The position numbers and the translations under genes were made by a program. From assembly GCF_001308875.1 (NCBI RefSeq), contig NZ_KQ465123.1, positions 1-64,000 on the forward strand: a stretch of DNA of 64,000 nt. Direction: 5' to 3'. This document shows positions 53,250 through 62,765 of this stretch, one piece after another (the stretch's first letter is position 1; each line of letters begins with the position of its first letter). Origin of the DNA: Lysinibacillus sp. ZYM-1 (GTDB lineage Bacteria > Bacillota > Bacilli > Bacillales_A > Planococcaceae). The notes below the pieces were generated by a model. The model was not told the origin of the DNA, ran no database searches, and saw nothing but the letters and a program-made list of their open reading frames with translations.

Positions 53250-53525
53250 TTATTTCAACATTTTTTTGATGTGCTTGAGCTCACCAATTAAATAATCGAT
53301 TTGCTTCTGCATATTATCAATTTGAACGCTTGATTGACCATCACCATTATTATTACTTTGAGAAGAATCGTTATTAGCATTTTGAAGTACTTCTAGGGCA
53401 AGACCTGCTGCAATGGTTTGTATGCCATCTCCAAGTGTTGAAATGGCAGCGCCGATATAGGCTAACTTAGCTGCATAAATTTCGAGGGAATCATTGTTTT
53501 GGCTGGGCTTATTATTTCTTCCCAT
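53250..53525 (-). CDS. Small spore- or phage-like soluble protein of unknown function
   Basis: A 91-residue protein started at MGRNNKPSQN, eight bases after GGAGGA; a longer reading to 53660 precedes that site. A polar N-part is followed by an Ala/Gly/Leu-rich helix (IYAAKLAYIGAAISTLGDGI, about 16-35), an Asn/Ser/Gln-rich linker and a C-terminal coiled-coil-like helix (QKQIDYLIGELKHIKKML). This plan occurs in small 'translation initiation factor 2-like' or exosporium-type hypothetical proteins of bacilli, but I cannot assign it. It is convergent with the deacetylase. Confidence 0.6.
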   Translation of the reverse strand: MGRNNKPSQNNDSLEIYAAKLAYIGAAISTLGDGIQTIAAGLALEVLQNANNDSSQSNNNGDGQSSVQIDNMQKQIDYLIGELKHIKKMLK

Positions 53526-53653
53526 ATTTTCTTCCTCCTTACACTTGTCATTACTTGCATCATATGCATGAATAAGAGAAAAGGAGAACGATTTATATGA
53601 TTCGCAAGAAATGGTAAAATTAGCAGAAACACTAAATAATGGAGGAGAGGCCT

Positions 53654-54427
53654 TTGACACATGTAGAGATTGTTGAAATGAACGGACAATTGTTGGAGGG
53701 AATAGGCAGTTACTGTTTACGGAGCAAGAAAGATGCTGAAGGCTATAAAGGCAAAAATAAATGGCTAAATCAACAATTTGAAAAGAGCTTACGTTATTTT
53801 CAATTATTGGAAGATCGTAAACAAGTAGGTTTTATAGAGTATACGGACGCAGAGTATTCCTCAAGGGTTATACATGCGGATGACTATGTAATCATTCATT
53901 GTTTATGGGTAAGCGCTGTCGGCAAGGGCTACGGTACACAATTATTGAAAAAATGTTTAGAAGATGCAAAACAACGTGGCAAAAAAGGAGTGGCTGTGCT
54001 TACAAATGACCAAACTTCATGGACACCTAGTAAGGATTTATTTTTACAGCACGAATTCCAACTAATAACTACCGCACCCTTTCATTTTGAATTATTGGTT
54101 TATCCATTTAATAATGATGGTGCGCACCCGTATTTTCCTGAAAATTGGCAAGAGCGATTGACGCGTTTTCAAAACTTGACTATTCTCCGTTCTTTTCAAT
54201 GTCCCTATGTGGAAGTCGCGACGGAGAATATATTAGCGGCTGCCCATAAACTTGGGATCTCGGTCGAGTTGATCGATCTTCAAAGCAGGGAAGAGCTGAT
54301 GGAGAAATCGCCGACCCCTTATGGGATCTTTTCGGTTATCTATAAAGGACAGCTCATTTCTTTCCATCGATTAACCATTCATTCTGTCTATAAGAGACTT
54401 CAGAAGCTAATGGAAGAACCTGTGTAA
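53654..54427 (+). CDS. GNAT acetyltransferase with C-terminal YoaP domain
   Basis: A 257-residue protein started at TTG seven bases after GGAGG; an ATG 15 bases upstream lies before that site. The N-terminal GNAT domain has LWVSAVGKGYGTQLLKKCLE (about 96-115, with the G-x-G-x-G loop) and TSWTPSKDLFLQHEFQLI. The second half has the YoaP-like region with FQCPYVEVATENILAAAHKL and PTPYGIFSVIYKGQLI, seen in thioredoxin-fold C-terminal domains of this family. Substrate unknown. Confidence 0.85.
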   Translation: MTHVEIVEMNGQLLEGIGSYCLRSKKDAEGYKGKNKWLNQQFEKSLRYFQLLEDRKQVGFIEYTDAEYSSRVIHADDYVIIHCLWVSAVGKGYGTQLLKKCLEDAKQRGKKGVAVLTNDQTSWTPSKDLFLQHEFQLITTAPFHFELLVYPFNNDGAHPYFPENWQERLTRFQNLTILRSFQCPYVEVATENILAAAHKLGISVELIDLQSREELMEKSPTPYGIFSVIYKGQLISFHRLTIHSVYKRLQKLMEEPV

Positions 54428-54746
54428 AAAATTTTGATCATGATTTGCAACTTTTTTTGTCACTGGCACGTTATTATCTTATAGCATTTCTATGATTCAA
54501 TTGATTTTTTAGTTGACTGCTACTAGGAAATGAGTAAAATTAAAAAGCAGTACCATTATATACCTAAAGCTTCTATAGGGAAATGATGGATCCATGGGCA
54601 CTAGGATGCTAGAAGGTTGGAGGCATGATGAGACAAGCTCTGTTATGAAATTTTGACAGTCTTTTTCTTTTCGTCTTCTGTATAACCTGTTAAGATGGTA
54701 ATAGTGTGACAACAAGTTAGTGTATATGAGAGTGGTGACAGTCAAG
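54428..54746. other. Intergenic region without recognised features
   Basis: These ~320 bases carry no gene-like frame with a ribosome binding site on either strand. A TTGACA lies near 54652 but the nearest TATAA-like hexamer is 22 bases away, so I do not call it a promoter. I see no hairpin with T-run. Confidence 0.4.
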
Positions 54747-56261
54747 ATGGATGAACAGAAAAAAGAAAGTACAGAACAGCAGCAAGAGCCCACGCCAGCT
54801 GAAATCAAGCCGGCAGGACAATTTATACAATTAAAACCGTTTAAGTTCATCATGCTAATGTTCTTTACAATTCTTATTACTGCCGGTTTAACGATTTTTG
54901 CGTTAACATTTGGTGATAAGAAAGTAGTAGAAGTGAAAGTTCCGGTAGAACGTGCGGAATTTACGAAATTATATGAAGCATTTGATTTACTGAAAAATAA
55001 CTATTACAAAGATATTGAAGATGAAAAAGTAGTCGATGGTGCAATAAATGGCATGTTCGACGCTTTAGGAGATCCGTACTCTGATTTTATGGTAAAGGAA
55101 GAAGCGGACCAATTTAATTCTGGTTTATCTTCTAGCTTCCAAGGAATTGGTGCAGAAATCCAAGAACGTAATGGTTATATTACAGTTGTGTCACCTATCA
55201 AAAATTCCCCTGCTGAAAAAGCAGGCTTATTACCAAAAGATATCATCTTAACGGTTGATGGGAAAAGCATTCAAGGTTTCAGTGCCACAGAAGCAGTAGC
55301 GTTAATTCGCGGGGAAAAGGGAACGCCTGTGAAATTATCGGTGAAACGTGGCGAAAATACTGAGCCTATTCAAATGACAATTGTTCGTGATGAAATCCCA
55401 GTAGAAACTGTTTATGGTGAAATGCTTGATGGCAATATTGCCCATATTCAAATTACATCGTTTAGTGAACAATCTGCCCAAGAGCTGGAAAAAATCCTAG
55501 TTGAGTACGAAGGCAAAGGCATGAAGGGCATAGTTTTAGATTTACGTCAAAATCCTGGTGGCTACTTAAAGGCTGCAGTGGATATTTCTAATTTATTTGT
55601 ACCAGAAGGCAAAGCCATTGTGCAGGTACAAGAAAAAGATGCAGAACCAGAAATCACAAATGCGATTGCTGGTAAAAAGTATAACCTACCAATTACAGTT
55701 CTTGTTGATGGTGGTAGTGCTTCTGCCTCAGAGATTTTAGCGGGTGCTTTAAAAGAATCTGTTGGTGCTAAAGTTGTCGGTGAAACATCATTCGGTAAAG
55801 GCACTGTCCAAAATGTAACACCGCTAAAAGATGGCTCTAATCTGAAATTTACAACAGGTAAATGGTTAACGCCAAACGGTAACTGGATTAATGAAAAAGG
55901 AATTGAACCTGATGTCAAGGTAGCCTATCCATCATATGCTGCATTACCATACTTGAATGCTTCTATAGAAATGAAGGCAGGCATGCAATCGGAAACTGTG
56001 AAGGCGGCAGAGGAGATGCTTCAAGTACTAGGGTACGAGCCTGGTGAAATCGATGGTCTTTACGATGACAATACGGAGCATGCTGTAGAACAATTACAAG
56101 CTGCGAATAATCTTGAAGAGACAGGTATTTTAACAGGAAATACAACGTATGCATTAATGGATGCTTTACGTGCAAAAATGAAAGCTGATGATCCTCAGTT
56201 GTTAAAAGCCAAAGAGCTTCTTTTAGGAACAGCAGATAAGACTGAGGGAACTACAAACTAA
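54747..56261 (+). CDS. S41 family C-terminal processing peptidase (CtpB-like)
   Basis: A 504-residue protease started at MDEQKKESTE; upstream GTG/ATG starts add only a few residues. Order: polar N-tail, one membrane helix (about 36-58), a helical region, PDZ domain (about 125-210; FQGIGAEIQERNG), the catalytic core with GGSASASEI (nucleophile Ser) and SFGKGTVQ (Lys), and a C-terminal peptidoglycan-binding domain (about 415-490; VLGYEPGEIDGLYDDNTEHA). It cleaves exported substrates between membrane and wall; CtpB of Bacillus subtilis acts in sporulation signalling. The role here is inferred. Confidence 0.93.
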   Translation: MDEQKKESTEQQQEPTPAEIKPAGQFIQLKPFKFIMLMFFTILITAGLTIFALTFGDKKVVEVKVPVERAEFTKLYEAFDLLKNNYYKDIEDEKVVDGAINGMFDALGDPYSDFMVKEEADQFNSGLSSSFQGIGAEIQERNGYITVVSPIKNSPAEKAGLLPKDIILTVDGKSIQGFSATEAVALIRGEKGTPVKLSVKRGENTEPIQMTIVRDEIPVETVYGEMLDGNIAHIQITSFSEQSAQELEKILVEYEGKGMKGIVLDLRQNPGGYLKAAVDISNLFVPEGKAIVQVQEKDAEPEITNAIAGKKYNLPITVLVDGGSASASEILAGALKESVGAKVVGETSFGKGTVQNVTPLKDGSNLKFTTGKWLTPNGNWINEKGIEPDVKVAYPSYAALPYLNASIEMKAGMQSETVKAAEEMLQVLGYEPGEIDGLYDDNTEHAVEQLQAANNLEETGILTGNTTYALMDALRAKMKADDPQLLKAKELLLGTADKTEGTTN

Positions 56262-56268
56262 CAAGTAC

Positions 56269-56316
56269 AGCTGTCGCAACAGTCGTCTTTCACGGCATCT
56301 GCGACAGCTTTTTTTA
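56269..56316 (+). terminator. Rho-independent terminator
   Basis: AGCTGTCGCA pairs with TGCGACAGCT through a 21-base loop, followed by seven T. It ends the S41 protease gene. Confidence 0.88.
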
Positions 56317-56332
56317 TAGGAGGAAGAAGAGA

Positions 56333-57235
56333 ATGAAGGACGTATACCTATTTAGTGGCTTTTTAGGAAGTGGCAAAACATCCATGCTGACAGATGTGAT
56401 TCGCCAACTAAAAGAAAGGAATTTAAAACCCGCGGTTATTATGAATGAACTTGGTAAGCTACCATTTGACTCTCAGGCCGTGGAGAAAGATATTCCGCTC
56501 AAAGAGATGCTAGAAGGCTGTATTTGCTGTTCAGGTGCTGAAAAAACGGAGGCACAAATTCAATCTCTTCTATTAGATAGTGATTTTGATGTGTTAATTA
56601 TTGAAACTACCGGTGCTGCCCATCCTGTCGAGGCGTTAGATGCGGTTTATTCCCCATTGTTTGCTGATAAGCTGAACATCAAAGGGATTGTGACAGTGGC
56701 AGATTCAAAGCTGTGGCTTCACCGTGACACGCTTACACCGCAAGTACGTTCATTATTTATGGAACAAATTCGCCATGCACACTTATTGTTAGCGAATAAA
56801 ACAGATCTATTAACTGAGGCAGAGCAAGCACAAATTGTTTATGAGCTACAAAGCTTGAATCCCAATGCCTTTATTTTGCAAACGACGAATGGCCGTGTAC
56901 CATTATCATTATTAGAGGGTTTAAAGGCAACGGCACAGACAGATAAAGCTGATATTGTAAAAGCACCTATTGCTTCCATGCAGCTTGGCTCACGCTTAGT
57001 GGAATTTGCGGGTATGGAGTTTACCCAGGAGCAATTTGAAGAATGGGTTCGAGCATTGCCTGAAACGATTTATCGTATGAAAGGATATGTGCCGATAGAG
57101 GGCATTAAAAATCCAATGCTGTTCCAATATGCGTATGGCATGGTCCAATGGCTACCTGAATATATAAAAATGCCAGCAAAACTCGTCATTATTGGTGAAA
57201 ATGTGGGTTCTCTACCTGTTATCGGAATCCATTAA
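56333..57235 (+). CDS. CobW/COG0523 family GTPase
   Basis: A 300-residue G3E GTPase: P-loop GFLGSGKTSM (about 9-18), metal-binding CICC (about 63-66), switch-like ETTGAAHP and NKTDLL (G4). It is shorter than many COG0523 proteins, and the C-terminal CobW domain is reduced. The family inserts or traffics metals (Zn, Co, Ni); the metal cannot be told here, and no Zur-type site or B12 riboswitch is visible upstream. AGGAGG precedes the ATG by seven bases. Confidence 0.9.
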   Translation: MKDVYLFSGFLGSGKTSMLTDVIRQLKERNLKPAVIMNELGKLPFDSQAVEKDIPLKEMLEGCICCSGAEKTEAQIQSLLLDSDFDVLIIETTGAAHPVEALDAVYSPLFADKLNIKGIVTVADSKLWLHRDTLTPQVRSLFMEQIRHAHLLLANKTDLLTEAEQAQIVYELQSLNPNAFILQTTNGRVPLSLLEGLKATAQTDKADIVKAPIASMQLGSRLVEFAGMEFTQEQFEEWVRALPETIYRMKGYVPIEGIKNPMLFQYAYGMVQWLPEYIKMPAKLVIIGENVGSLPVIGIH

Positions 57236-57245
57236 AGAAAATGTC

Positions 57246-57301
57246 AACCTGTGAACTTTTACACATTTTAGACAATGTGTAGATTTACGCAGGTTTTTTT
57301 A
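57246..57301 (+). terminator. Rho-independent terminator with nested hairpin
   Basis: AACCTG pairs with CAGGTT, and an inner TACACAT/ATGTGTA stem lies within the loop; seven T follow. It ends the CobW-family gene. Confidence 0.8.
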
Positions 57302-57680
57302 TTTTTATGTAAAAGAAATGTAACGTGTTTGTAACATGTTTGTAATATTAAGTAGGTAAATAACCAATGAAACTAGTGATAGCACTATTCTTGCGGCTTT
57401 AGATAGGAAGGAATTGAACGAAACACTCATTGAATAACGCATGCATTTTATATTCAATTTCGAGGTGAATTTACGATAATATTTGCTAGATTTGAAGGGG
57501 TGTCAACCCTCTTTCAAACGTAAGTATTTCATAGATTGGATAAAGCTACTAAGAAATATAGTAAAAAAAACCCGATTTTTCGCGTATTTCTTTCCATGTT
57601 GGGACAGTTAGCAGATGTTGGTAAGATTTTAATGAAAATTATCCTTTACGATTAATGGCAGAGAAGGAGGAATTGCAAAC
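57302..57680 (+). promoter_or_regulatory. Long 5' leader of the CAP-domain gene, possible decayed riboswitch
   Basis: About 380 bases lack any gene. Pieces such as GAACGAAACACTCATTGAAT, CGAGGTGAATTTACGATAA and GGGGTGTCAACCCTCTTTC recall, in order, blocks of the ydaO (c-di-AMP) riboswitch, which often precedes wall-related genes. Several of that family's invariant bases are missing, so this may be a degenerate copy or unrelated structure. GTGTCAACCC contains a local GGGTGTCAACCC hairpin. Confidence 0.3.
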
Positions 57681-58364
57681 ATGAAAAAAACATTAACTGC
57701 AATTTGTGCAACATTTTTATTAGCAGCTCCAATTCAAATAGCTTCTGCTGCTACAAATACAACAGAGGGGAATTCAACACAGCAATCAACGAACTGTAAA
57801 GTTTATTATAAATGGTCTAACAATCATAAATGGAATATTCAGTTCCCACAGGCATCTACACCATCTAAAGAGACGCCTACAACAAATAATAATACGGTAA
57901 CAACACCAAACAATAGTCAACCAACACCAAACGAAAAACCAGCAACACCACCAACTACTACTAAACCTTCAACAACAACTTCAGATGTGAACGCATTTGA
58001 ACAAGAGGTAGTAAAATTAACAAATGCTGAACGTACAAAAGCTGGTTTAGCACCATTCCAAACAGATGCCAAATTAATGGCCGCTGCTCGTGAAAAATCA
58101 CAAGACATGCAAAGTAAAAACTATTTCTCACATACAAGCCCAACATTCGGTTCACCATTTGATCGTATGAAAGCTCTAGGAATCACTTATAAAAGTGCAG
58201 GTGAAAACATTGCGCAAGGTCAACGTTCACCACAAGAAGTCGTACAAGCGTGGATGGACTCACCTGGTCACCGTGCCAACATCTTAAATGCGAAATTCAC
58301 GCATATCGGTGTAGGTTATGTGAAATCAGGTAACTATTGGACACAACAATTCATTCAAAAATAA
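57681..58364 (+). CDS. Secreted CAP (SCP) domain protein, YkwD-like
   Basis: A 227-residue exported protein: signal peptide about 1-24 (cleavage after ASA), a short N-domain with CKVYYKWSNNHKW, a Thr/Pro/Asn-rich linker (about 60-102) and a C-terminal CAP domain (about 108-226) with LTNAERTKAGLAPFQ, MAAAREKSQDM, SHTSPTFGSPFDRM, AGENIAQG and SPGHRANILN. The conserved His and Glu of the CAP cavity are present. Family members bind lipids, metals or ligands outside the cell. GAGGAGG precedes the ATG. Preceded by a long leader. Confidence 0.93.
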   Translation: MKKTLTAICATFLLAAPIQIASAATNTTEGNSTQQSTNCKVYYKWSNNHKWNIQFPQASTPSKETPTTNNNTVTTPNNSQPTPNEKPATPPTTTKPSTTTSDVNAFEQEVVKLTNAERTKAGLAPFQTDAKLMAAAREKSQDMQSKNYFSHTSPTFGSPFDRMKALGITYKSAGENIAQGQRSPQEVVQAWMDSPGHRANILNAKFTHIGVGYVKSGNYWTQQFIQK

Positions 58365-58380
58365 GATTGCAAGAACGAAA

Positions 58381-58420
58381 AATGTCCTATAAGTCTACTA
58401 GACTTATAGGACATTTTTTT
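58381..58420 (+). terminator. Rho-independent terminator
   Basis: ATGTCCTATAAGTCT pairs with AGACTTATAGGACAT around ACT, followed by seven T. It ends the CAP-domain gene. Confidence 0.92.
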
Positions 58421-58439
58421 ATTATTGAATGAATGGTAA

Positions 58440-58682
58440 TAGTTGATATAAAAAGGGGTTTATACAGTTGAATCAAACATGGCTATAGGTATTTTTATTG
58501 AATATAGTATGTTAAATGATCCACTCATTCAAAATGGCGATATTGTCATCGTTCCACTAATTGATCATGAACCTAAGCATATATCGCTAGGATGGGCTAT
58601 TTCTGAGCATAAACATTTTTCAATTGCTCAAAAGGAGTTTATGAAATATTTGTTGCACGAATATCATAATTTAACAGTTTAA
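58440..58682 (+). pseudogene. Remnant of a LysR-type regulator C-terminus
   Basis: A 67-residue reading without ribosome binding site. GDIVIVPLIDHEPKHISLGW (about 20-39) and FSIAQKEFMKYLLHEY (about 47-62) match the end of the LysR substrate-binding domain, where a Pro-Leu-x-Asp strand precedes the last helix. Nothing upstream provides the DNA-binding part; the preceding gene ends at a terminator at 58420. It looks like a leftover of a lost regulator. Confidence 0.45.
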
Positions 58683-58766
58683 CCGAATTTATCGTCCGCT
58701 TTTCCTTATGCTAGTTATAAAAATGGTTTTCAGGGAAGTAGTAAGTAAAAAGTAGGGCGAATTGTC

Positions 58767-59010
58767 ATGGAGAAAAAAGTCGAATCTATTAAAATAACCA
58801 ACAACTTACGTGATGGGCTTTGCGAAGTATCATCCTGTTATGGTGATGGAGAAATTGTTTTTTGAATTCGAAGATTTAAACAGATGGAGGCGGATTACAA
58901 ACGATTAAAGAGGGAGTTTAAGGGAAATCGGTTAAGTTAGCGATTGAAAAAATACAGCATCCAGGACAATATCTAAGCTTGGAGTTTACGTATACTCGTA
59001 ATTATTGAAA
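58767..59010 (+). pseudogene. Degraded gene of unknown family
   Basis: ATG 58767 opens a 32-codon frame (MEKKVESIKITNNLRDGLCE…) that stops at 58865. Sequence after it stays coding-like in other frames: GGGLQTIKEGV near 58890 and KIQHPGQYLSLEFTYTRNY to a stop at about 59008. This pattern fits a ~80-residue gene with an early stop and frameshift. I do not recognise the family. Confidence 0.4.
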
Positions 59011-59133
59011 GTATGTCGATCTATTCAGCTATGAAGCATTCATTAATACGCCATGAAACCATTTAAATTATGTCTTAGATTGTACAGCCTATATAAGGAT
59101 ATCAAAACCCCTTTTAAAAAATAAATCTTCTGT

Positions 59134-59164
59134 AAGATGCCCCTACATATGGGCATCTTTTTTT
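59134..59164 (+). terminator. Rho-independent terminator
   Basis: AAGATGCCC pairs with GGGCATCTT around CTACATAT, followed by T8. It isolates the germination operon from upstream transcription. Confidence 0.88.
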
Positions 59165-59237
59165 GGCTATGAATCCAGCTATGACGCGTTTGAAATAAGC
59201 GAAAAATGCTTATACTCTTCAGTAGAGGAGGCGTTTT

Positions 59238-60671
59238 ATGGATAGAGTGGAATATATGATGAAAAGCCTGCAAAAAGCATTCTACCATTCCTCTGATTTG
59301 ACAGTCAGACAGGTAGATTGGCATGAAGGAAATACTGCTATTTTATGCTTTTACGCTTCTCTTGTAGATGCTAAGGAAGTGCAAAAAGTTCTAGATACAA
59401 TTTATGCACGTTTAGATACAGCTAAACCTTTTTGGAGTGAAACATTAATTACGACATTAGAAAAATTTTCATTACCCCAAGCGATAGAACGAGTCTGTCA
59501 GGGGGAAACCATCGTTATTTTGCCTGACACAGGGAAAATGCTGACTCTTACCATTGTCAATGAAGTGCGTCGTAATCTAGAAGAACCGAATAACGAAAGT
59601 ATTCTGCGTGGTTCACATGAAGGTCTTATTGAACGGGTGGATACCAATTTAGCGTTGATACGTAGGCGTGTCAATAATCCTGCATTGGTTGTGAAATCCT
59701 TTACGATTGGCCGACAAACGAAAACAAAGGCTTATTACCTTTATATGGAGGGGGTTATAAAGCCTGAGACTTTACAAGAGATGGAGAAGCGGATTGAAAC
59801 TCTTCATATTGATTATTTTTATAGCACGGGCCAATTAAGTGATGCGTTAGAGGATTCTGTGTTATCTCCTTTTCCGCAATTGTTAAGTACGGAGCATCCT
59901 GATCGTGTAGTGGCCAATTTAGTAGAGGGTAAGGTCGTGGTGATGACGGATATTTCACCAACCGCATTCATTGGTCCTGTGACTTTTTTCTCTTTCTATC
60001 AAACGCCAGATGACTATAATGGTCGGGTTGTCGTCGGTTCTTTTTATAAAATCGTTCGTCTCCTGTCGTTTATAACCGCTGTTTTTTTACCTGCTTTTTA
60101 TATTGCAATCATTAGCTTTCACTTTGAAGTGCTACCATTGGAATTAAGTAATCAAGTAAAAAATGACATTAATGATATTCCTTACCGACCACTGATTGAA
60201 GCGCTGATTCTAGAGATTATTATGGAATTAATTCGAGAATCGAGTATTCGATTACCGCAATCGGTAGGACAGACGATTGGAATAGTGGGGGGGTTAGTGA
60301 TAGGGGATGCCATCGTAAGTGCGGGATTGGTATCCAATTTAATGGTCATTGTCGTTGCGTTAACGGCTATTTCCAGCTATGTTGTCCCATCGGTCGAATT
60401 AAATAGTACCATTCGCATGATACGTTTTCCGTTTATGGTACTTGCCTCCTTGTTTGGCTTTTTGGGAATCGTCGTTGGTGTTGTCATTTTACTTATCCAT
60501 CTTATTAATTTAACGTCTTTGAAACAGCCTTATTTTTCGCCTATCATTCCTTTTCAACCTAAAGCTGTGATTAAAATTTTTTTACGTTGGCCGTTTTTCA
60601 AACCGACAGTGCAAGTCACATCTTTTCAATCGCCAAAGGATGAACAAGCCAAAAATGAGGATACACCATGA
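59238..60671 (+). CDS. Spore germination receptor subunit, GerA/KA family
   Basis: A 477-residue protein: soluble N-domain (about 1-235) with KSFTIGRQTKTKAYYLYMEG and the family's IERVDTNLALIRRRVNNPAL, then five or so membrane helices, with PAFYIAIISFHFEVLPLEL and RLPQSVGQTIGIVGGLVIGD, typical of GerAA/KA proteins. A polar tail follows (FQSPKDEQAKNEDTP). With GerB and GerC it forms a nutrient-sensing receptor in the inner spore membrane. GAGGAGG precedes the ATG. It overlaps gerB by four bases. Forespore (sigma-G) control is expected but no promoter was identified. Confidence 0.95.
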   Translation: MDRVEYMMKSLQKAFYHSSDLTVRQVDWHEGNTAILCFYASLVDAKEVQKVLDTIYARLDTAKPFWSETLITTLEKFSLPQAIERVCQGETIVILPDTGKMLTLTIVNEVRRNLEEPNNESILRGSHEGLIERVDTNLALIRRRVNNPALVVKSFTIGRQTKTKAYYLYMEGVIKPETLQEMEKRIETLHIDYFYSTGQLSDALEDSVLSPFPQLLSTEHPDRVVANLVEGKVVVMTDISPTAFIGPVTFFSFYQTPDDYNGRVVVGSFYKIVRLLSFITAVFLPAFYIAIISFHFEVLPLELSNQVKNDINDIPYRPLIEALILEIIMELIRESSIRLPQSVGQTIGIVGGLVIGDAIVSAGLVSNLMVIVVALTAISSYVVPSVELNSTIRMIRFPFMVLASLFGFLGIVVGVVILLIHLINLTSLKQPYFSPIIPFQPKAVIKIFLRWPFFKPTVQVTSFQSPKDEQAKNEDTP

Positions 60672-61696
60672 ATGTTTCCTTAACAAAGGCGCAATTTTTT
60701 TTACTGTTATTTATTTTTCAAACAGGTGTTGTCTACATCGCCTTTCAAACACCATTAATTATTTATAGTAGAAATAGCTCGTGGTTGATATTTATTGTAG
60801 CGAGTGTGATTCATTATGGACTACTCCTATTTTTTGAACGTTATCATTCGTATTTCTATTTAAATGTTTTTTTTCGTTGGGTTTATCAAATCTATTGGCT
60901 GTTATTGACTGCTGTATTTATTGCCTATATGAGCTATGTTTTGGCATCGTGGGTATTGCCACAAACACCTGAGTGGATAGTTGTTGTTATTATTGTAGCA
61001 TTATCTCTTTATGCCAACTTAAGTAGACCAGAAACCGCCATCAATATTGGTGTGATGCTGATACCTATCATTTTTCTATTTGTTATTTTTCTAATGCTAG
61101 CGATACCGGATTTAACGTGGAGTAATCTTTTTCCGATTGAATGGAAAAATACAAAACAAATAGGAGCTGGCTTGATTCATAGCATCTATGCTTACTTTGG
61201 GATCGAAATGTATCTTATTTACCGACCATTTTTACAAAAGGATTTACAAGTAAAAGGAAAGCCCTTATTGATCTATCAGCTGGTCATTTTCGTGTTTTAT
61301 TTTATTTCAGTTCTTTTTACGCAAATGTTTTTCTCCGTGGATGAAATTAGCCTCATACCAGAGCCTATTATGTATATTTTAAAATCCCAGGAAGTTACAT
61401 TTGTGAAGCGGCTTGATATTTTTTTCGTCTATATTTGGCTTTCTTGGTCCATTGTCACCATCATGATTTTTGGTCTATCTTTTCGCATACTTCATTTTAT
61501 AAAACAAAAGAAGCATCCGACAAGGAGTATTATTGTGTATCATATTTTACTAGCCATCCTACCGCTCTTTGTCATTCATTTTCGAAGCATTGAATTTATC
61601 AAAAATTCCTTACACTACGTATTTATCTTCTTTACTTTCTTATTACCCATAGTCATTATCGGTTGGAATAAATGGAGGGGAAAAAGTGTATCGTAA
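60668..61696 (+). CDS. Spore germination permease subunit, GerB family
   Basis: A 342-residue protein with ten hydrophobic segments of the APC-type fold. It starts NVSLTKAQFFLLLFIFQTGV, as in GerB family members, and has IVVVIIVALSLYANLSRPET in the middle. It is the membrane subunit thought to bind the germinant. Translation is coupled: its ATG overlaps the gerA stop by four bases, and its end overlaps gerC by 11 bases. All three genes are complete. Confidence 0.94.
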   Translation: MNVSLTKAQFFLLLFIFQTGVVYIAFQTPLIIYSRNSSWLIFIVASVIHYGLLLFFERYHSYFYLNVFFRWVYQIYWLLLTAVFIAYMSYVLASWVLPQTPEWIVVVIIVALSLYANLSRPETAINIGVMLIPIIFLFVIFLMLAIPDLTWSNLFPIEWKNTKQIGAGLIHSIYAYFGIEMYLIYRPFLQKDLQVKGKPLLIYQLVIFVFYFISVLFTQMFFSVDEISLIPEPIMYILKSQEVTFVKRLDIFFVYIWLSWSIVTIMIFGLSFRILHFIKQKKHPTRSIIVYHILLAILPLFVIHFRSIEFIKNSLHYVFIFFTFLLPIVIIGWNKWRGKSVS

Positions 61697-62762
61697 AGAG
61701 CTTATGATTGTCATGGCGGTCTTGCTGCTAGCTGGCTGTTGGGATGAACGTCTTTATAAAAACTCTTCCGTTGTGACGCTCGTTGGGATAGAGGGCTATG
61801 TAGGCGCGTATAGAGGTTACTATGCCTATCCGACTACAGCAGCTCAGGAAACTGAAATTATCGAAGCGGAAGGGATATCGCCACGAGAAGTACGGACCAA
61901 AGCTAATTTAAAAGTGGAGCAGACACTTGATTTATCGGAGCTATCAACTATCCTAGTATCAGATCAAACTGCGAGGGAGCCCATTTATGACCTATTGGAT
62001 ATTTATTTTCGGAATCCCCAAAATCCTATATCAATCAAAATGGCGATCACAGAGGGGGATGTCAAACCGTTTGTGGATTTAACAAAAAATATTGCGAGTA
62101 GTGCAGGAGGCTATTACCAGCGATTTATCGAAAGTTCAGAGGATAATACCTATTTTCCTAAGATAGATTTACAAGCTGTTGGATCCATGCTATTTGATCA
62201 GACAATTGATATTGCTTTGCCTTATTTTCAGCTAAGTGAAGATAAAAAGCATGCGGTGGCAAGTGGCTTAGCTCTATTCTCAGGACCAACCTATACTGGC
62301 ACAGTATTATCACCGGCACAATCCTTAATGATGTTGTTACTAATGAACCAAAATAGTAAAGCAGCACGCATGAGCTATTTATGGAAAAATGATGGAAAAG
62401 TCAATCCGATTACGGTAGATGTATTAAAAGTGAAGCGTAAGTGGACTGTCAATGAGGAATTACGAACAATAGACATGGCTTATACTATTGAGGTTGAGGT
62501 TGAAGAATTTGCAAATGATCATTTATATAAAAAAGAAATTTTTCAGGATGTACAACAAATGATAGAAGAGAAAGTGCAAGCTGAGTTTGAGGATGTTTTA
62601 CGTATTCTTCAGAATCAGAAGTCCGATACATTGGGGATTGGTCGTCATATTCGAGCTTATCATCCAAAGATGTTTAAGGGAGATTGGCATGCTGAATTTG
62701 CCTCTTTGTTACTCAAACCGAAAGTGCAGGTAAAGATCATTCGAACGGGTGTTTTACGTTAA
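61686..62762 (+). CDS. Spore germination lipoprotein, Ger(x)C family
   Basis: A 358-residue lipoprotein from a GTG start, with GGAGGGG six bases upstream. Short signal peptide with lipobox LLAGCW (Cys about 18) and the typical WD after it. VVTLVGIEGYVGAYRGYYAY opens the N-domain, and the C-terminal Ger(x)C domain runs about 180-350. It completes the gerA-gerB-gerC operon. It is only distantly similar to the orphan GerC at 35002-36180, so the two probably serve different receptors. A bidirectional terminator follows. Confidence 0.94.
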   Translation: MYRKELMIVMAVLLLAGCWDERLYKNSSVVTLVGIEGYVGAYRGYYAYPTTAAQETEIIEAEGISPREVRTKANLKVEQTLDLSELSTILVSDQTAREPIYDLLDIYFRNPQNPISIKMAITEGDVKPFVDLTKNIASSAGGYYQRFIESSEDNTYFPKIDLQAVGSMLFDQTIDIALPYFQLSEDKKHAVASGLALFSGPTYTGTVLSPAQSLMMLLLMNQNSKAARMSYLWKNDGKVNPITVDVLKVKRKWTVNEELRTIDMAYTIEVEVEEFANDHLYKKEIFQDVQQMIEEKVQAEFEDVLRILQNQKSDTLGIGRHIRAYHPKMFKGDWHAEFASLLLKPKVQVKIIRTGVLR

Positions 62763-62765
62763 ATA

